46,283 bases of DNA from Endozoicomonas sp. YOMI1 (GTDB lineage: Bacteria > Pseudomonadota > Gammaproteobacteria > Pseudomonadales > Endozoicomonadaceae). Made by a program: the position numbers and the translations under genes. Location: positions 1-46,283 of the forward strand of contig NZ_JAHHPM010000262.1 of the NCBI RefSeq assembly GCF_024606345.1. Reading direction: 5' to 3'. Shown here one piece after another: positions 44,038 through 46,283 of the stretch; positions within the stretch are counted from its first letter, which is position 1; each line of letters begins with the position of its first letter. The notes under the pieces are model-generated. The model worked only from the letters and a program-made list of their open reading frames with translations, did not search any database and was not told where the DNA came from.

Positions 44038-44694
44038 GTGGACACAGAAAGGAGTAAAGCGGTGCGCAAGACGGTCACTATTTTACTGGCAGCCGTCGCT
44101 GTTGTGCTCGGGGTGACGGCGAATAAATTTATCAACAAGCCAGCGTTATCCAAAGAGCAGCTGCAACAAATGGGGGCGGTGGTGTTTGAAACACCCAGGG
44201 CTTTCACCATGGAAGGGCTGGTTGACCATCACGGCCAGCCATTTGTCGCAGAAAATCTTAAGGGACGCTGGAGTCTGGTGTATTTCGGTTTTACCTTCTG
44301 CCCTGATATCTGTCCGGCAACGCTCAGTCAGTTAAATAAGCTGGATGCACTGCTCAAGGAGAAATCACCGAATCTGGCTAAAGAGATGCAGTACCTGATG
44401 GTGACGGTGGACCCACGACGAGACACCCCTGAAAAGCTGAAAGCCTATGTGCCCTACTTTAATAAGGACTTCACTGGAGTCACTGGAGAAATCGCCAGCA
44501 TTTATAACCTGGCGGTTCAGATGAATGTCCCGTTTACACCGGTGGTTGATCCTGAGGATGAGTTTTATCTGGTGGATCACGGTGCCAATCTGGCCTTAAT
44601 TAACCCGCAAGGGCATTATCACGGGTTTATACGGCCACCATTGGAGCCCGGTAAGCTCAGGGCAGCGTTGTTAAGTATTGACAAGATTCATTGA
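44038..44694 (+). CDS. SCO1/SenC-family copper chaperone
   Basis: A 218-residue protein with one N-terminal TM anchor and a thioredoxin-fold domain that inserts copper into the CuA site of subunit II. The copper ligands are CPDIC (C88, C92) and H181 in VDHGANL. Start is GTG at 44038 with AAGGAG six bases upstream. It ends the cox gene block and is followed by a strong hairpin. Confidence 0.94.
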   Translation: MDTERSKAVRKTVTILLAAVAVVLGVTANKFINKPALSKEQLQQMGAVVFETPRAFTMEGLVDHHGQPFVAENLKGRWSLVYFGFTFCPDICPATLSQLNKLDALLKEKSPNLAKEMQYLMVTVDPRRDTPEKLKAYVPYFNKDFTGVTGEIASIYNLAVQMNVPFTPVVDPEDEFYLVDHGANLALINPQGHYHGFIRPPLEPGKLRAALLSIDKIH

Positions 44695-44722
44695 GTCTTC
44701 ATTTTCCTCAAATTTTTTGATG

Positions 44723-44748
44723 TTAAAGTCAGCGGATGCTGGCTTTAA
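44723..44748. terminator. Hairpin between sco and the next gene
   Basis: TTAAAGTCAGC (44723-44733) pairs with GCTGGCTTTAA (44738-44748), 11 bp with one G-U pair and a 4-nt loop. It lies between convergent genes. T-runs occur before it on plus, so it suits termination from the minus side best. Confidence 0.6.
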
Positions 44749-44872
44749 GCTGAATCCATGGTTCTTTGTACAGCATTGGTTAAAGCTCAGTTTGCCGGAG
44801 AAAGAGGTTTGCGTACCATCGACAGCCGATAGGTAGTAGTTTTTCAAGCGGTCAGATCGAAAGTACGATGGG

Positions 44873-45997
44873 TCAAGAATCGATCTGAATCTCTTCAAAC
44901 TCGATAAATCTACTTATTTCATAAACCAGGTCAATGGATAAATTCGCCAATTTTGTAAAATTGTCAGCTTCCTCAGGCGTTCGTATTTTATGTTTAAAAT
45001 TATTTCTTTTATTCATATTCATTAAAGGTGTTTTGAAGAAGGCGTGAATATCAAGAAAGGTTTCAATACCGTGTGGTTTTAAAAATTCCTGATCAACTTG
45101 GACCAAATCCAGAACAGGATTGGTGGTTGTGCTTTGATAATAATCAATCGCTTCCTGGATATCTTCTTCTGGTGTGTGCGCTTCAATAAAACGCAGATGA
45201 TAATGTTCAAATAGCAAATTTATTAATGGTTGTTTAATTCGTTCTATATAGTTAACAATTGCTCTTTTTTGTTGATTGGTTTTACTGTTTATTTCATCAT
45301 CCAAAGGTTTATAATCAGGAATTTCAGCGGTTAAAGTTGCCAACTGTTCCATGTAGGCTATTAATGGGTGATTTGGCAACCATCGGGTTAGTTCGTCTTT
45401 GTATGCAAGAGCGTCATGAAATCTTGTGATGATGACATCGATAGCAATGTCCGCTAATGTGCGCTTAAGAGGAGTATTCAAAGTAATTATTTTATCCGTT
45501 GTAGCACTACCCTTTAAAATTACTGTCTCAGAATCCCGATTATAAAGTTGATCGGTAACCACTTTAGCAGCCATTGCAAGTGATCCATCCTTTGTTTCTG
45601 TAAGCACTTTTGTATGTTTAGCAAATCTTGGGAATTCTTTTTTATCGTTGAGAATTCCTAAATATATTGCCAATTCTCCTACTTTAGGTTTAAGTTGAAA
45701 TGGTTCTTCGATGACCAAAATTTTTCTGGTTAAAAGTTTCCCTGCCATGCCCTTAATAAGCCATGGAACGCTGGTATTAAGATCTCTTTTTAGCAATATT
45801 TGTGTATCCGCAGGCAGTATGCCAATTTTTCTAATGCCATGCTCAAAACAGGCTAGATAATGTTCTCCTTCATCGATATCAACTGATTTAATTGGATCTT
45901 CTTCAGTTGAGACAAATTTTTTGGGTGAAACCTGTAACTTGGCAAACAATTGAGCACAGTTGCTGTGCTCAGAAATATTTGGAAAATTTATTTTCAT
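44873..45997 (-). CDS. Unknown AT-rich gene
   Basis: A 374-residue soluble protein of unknown family, more AT-rich than the nearby cox genes, which points to a different origin. There is no signal peptide or TM. The first 60 residues are mixed, and the middle has LPADTQILLKRDLNTSVPWL and VGELAIYLGIL. The C-terminal third is helical and charged (for example TPEEDIQEAIDYYQSTTTNP and EADNFTKLANLSIDLVYEIS). Only a weak GAG site precedes the ATG. It is convergent with sco. A host-interaction protein is possible but cannot be shown. Confidence 0.65.
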   Translation of the reverse strand: MKINFPNISEHSNCAQLFAKLQVSPKKFVSTEEDPIKSVDIDEGEHYLACFEHGIRKIGILPADTQILLKRDLNTSVPWLIKGMAGKLLTRKILVIEEPFQLKPKVGELAIYLGILNDKKEFPRFAKHTKVLTETKDGSLAMAAKVVTDQLYNRDSETVILKGSATTDKIITLNTPLKRTLADIAIDVIITRFHDALAYKDELTRWLPNHPLIAYMEQLATLTAEIPDYKPLDDEINSKTNQQKRAIVNYIERIKQPLINLLFEHYHLRFIEAHTPEEDIQEAIDYYQSTTTNPVLDLVQVDQEFLKPHGIETFLDIHAFFKTPLMNMNKRNNFKHKIRTPEEADNFTKLANLSIDLVYEISRFIEFEEIQIDS

Positions 45998-46060
45998 AAC
46001 TTTTCTCGTTATCTTCTGGCTAAAAGTTTGGTCAGGGTGAAAGTCTCATAAAGCTTTAAC

Positions 46061-46283
46061 TCAATCTACCAGTGCGTAATGTAATTGACCTGGGGCTTTC
46101 ACGGTCCTTATTGCCCCAAAACAATATAGAGTTTCATCCTGACCTTTGACAACAAAAGAAATCTTGTCATCTTTGTCTTGAAAAAGCGACATTAAGTATT
46201 CATCAGCGCCGTTACCACAAATTGAGACCAGCAATTCCCGATAAATTGATTACCATCAATGATATCAAGGGTTAGAGGGAAAG
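46061..46283 (-). pseudogene. Possible frameshifted gene fragment at the window edge
   Basis: On the minus strand, the first bases read FPLTLDIIDGNQFI in one frame. The next frame then continues with ELLVSICGNGADEYLMSL and ends QLHYALVD at TGA 46061-46063. No single frame covers the whole stretch. It looks like the 3' end of a gene with a one-base shift near 46230. The gene would begin outside the window. Confidence 0.4.

Noticed and set aside
44671-44898. 75-codon minus-strand frame between sco and the unknown gene
   Set aside because: It overlaps the ends of both neighbours and has no ribosome site. The middle (SDRLKNYYLSAVDGTQTSFS) looks protein-like and may be a remnant, but I cannot name it.
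1-46283. Insertion sequences, integrases, tRNA or rRNA genes
   Set aside because: No transposase, integrase or structural RNA gene could be recognised, so the accessory block has no visible mobility gene.

Overview
The window looks like a chromosomal segment, probably close to the replication origin, of a host-associated marine gammaproteobacterium in the Oceanospirillales, most like Endozoicomonas. This rests on the mix of gammaproteobacterial core genes (mnmE, mnmG, prlC, a YheV-type zinc ribbon, a Pseudomonas-like cox/cta operon) with eukaryote-like F-box/WD40 proteins and several unknown gene families. The taxonomic call is inference; no rRNA or tRNA gene is visible.

Layout. 1-2.7 kb: the 3' end of a FimV/LysM-like gene, then mnmE. 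2.7-6.2 kb: two tandem paralogues, each with an F-box-like domain and a seven-repeat WD40 propeller. 6.2-20.4 kb: a complete aerobactin-type siderophore locus. It has an IutA-like outer-membrane receptor and fhuCDB-like uptake genes (minus strand), an MFS exporter candidate with a small coupled gene (minus strand), and iucABCD (plus strand). A Fur-box-like site between the exporter and iucA can serve both directions. 20.4-24.3 kb: a ferric-iron ABC transporter, fbpABC type (minus strand). 24.3-24.97 kb: an AT-rich spacer with DnaA boxes upstream of mnmG, the best oriC candidate. 24.97-31.1 kb: mnmG, a REP-like palindrome, a decayed marC gene, a small EF-hand-like protein, a gamma-carbonic-anhydrase-like protein, prlC and a zinc-ribbon protein. 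31.1-35.2 kb: unknown genes with decayed tandem paralogues. 36.0-44.7 kb: an aa3-type cytochrome c oxidase operon with its assembly and heme A genes (coxB, ctaD, ctaG, coxC, surf1, a cox-associated membrane protein, ctaA, ctaB, sco), interrupted by one antisense two-TM gene. 44.9-46.3 kb: an AT-rich unknown gene and a probably frameshifted fragment.

How it works together. The 6.2-24.3 kb block is a self-contained iron module. IucD and IucB would make N6-acetyl-N6-hydroxylysine and IucA/IucC would couple it to citrate. The MFS protein would export the product, IutA and FhuCDB would bring the ferric complex back, and FbpABC would import ferric iron delivered to the periplasm. Fur-like operators lie before iutA, fhuC, the exporter/iucA pair and fbpA. 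The module and the F-box/WD40 pair lie between mnmE and mnmG, which are neighbours in many relatives, so this spacer looks like an accessory insertion beside the origin. The most unusual items are the F-box/WD40 pair (one copy ends in an NLS-like basic tail), the foldable leader of iucABCD, a hairpin-forming inverted repeat between the WD40 genes and iutA, and the repeated pattern of tandem duplication followed by decay.
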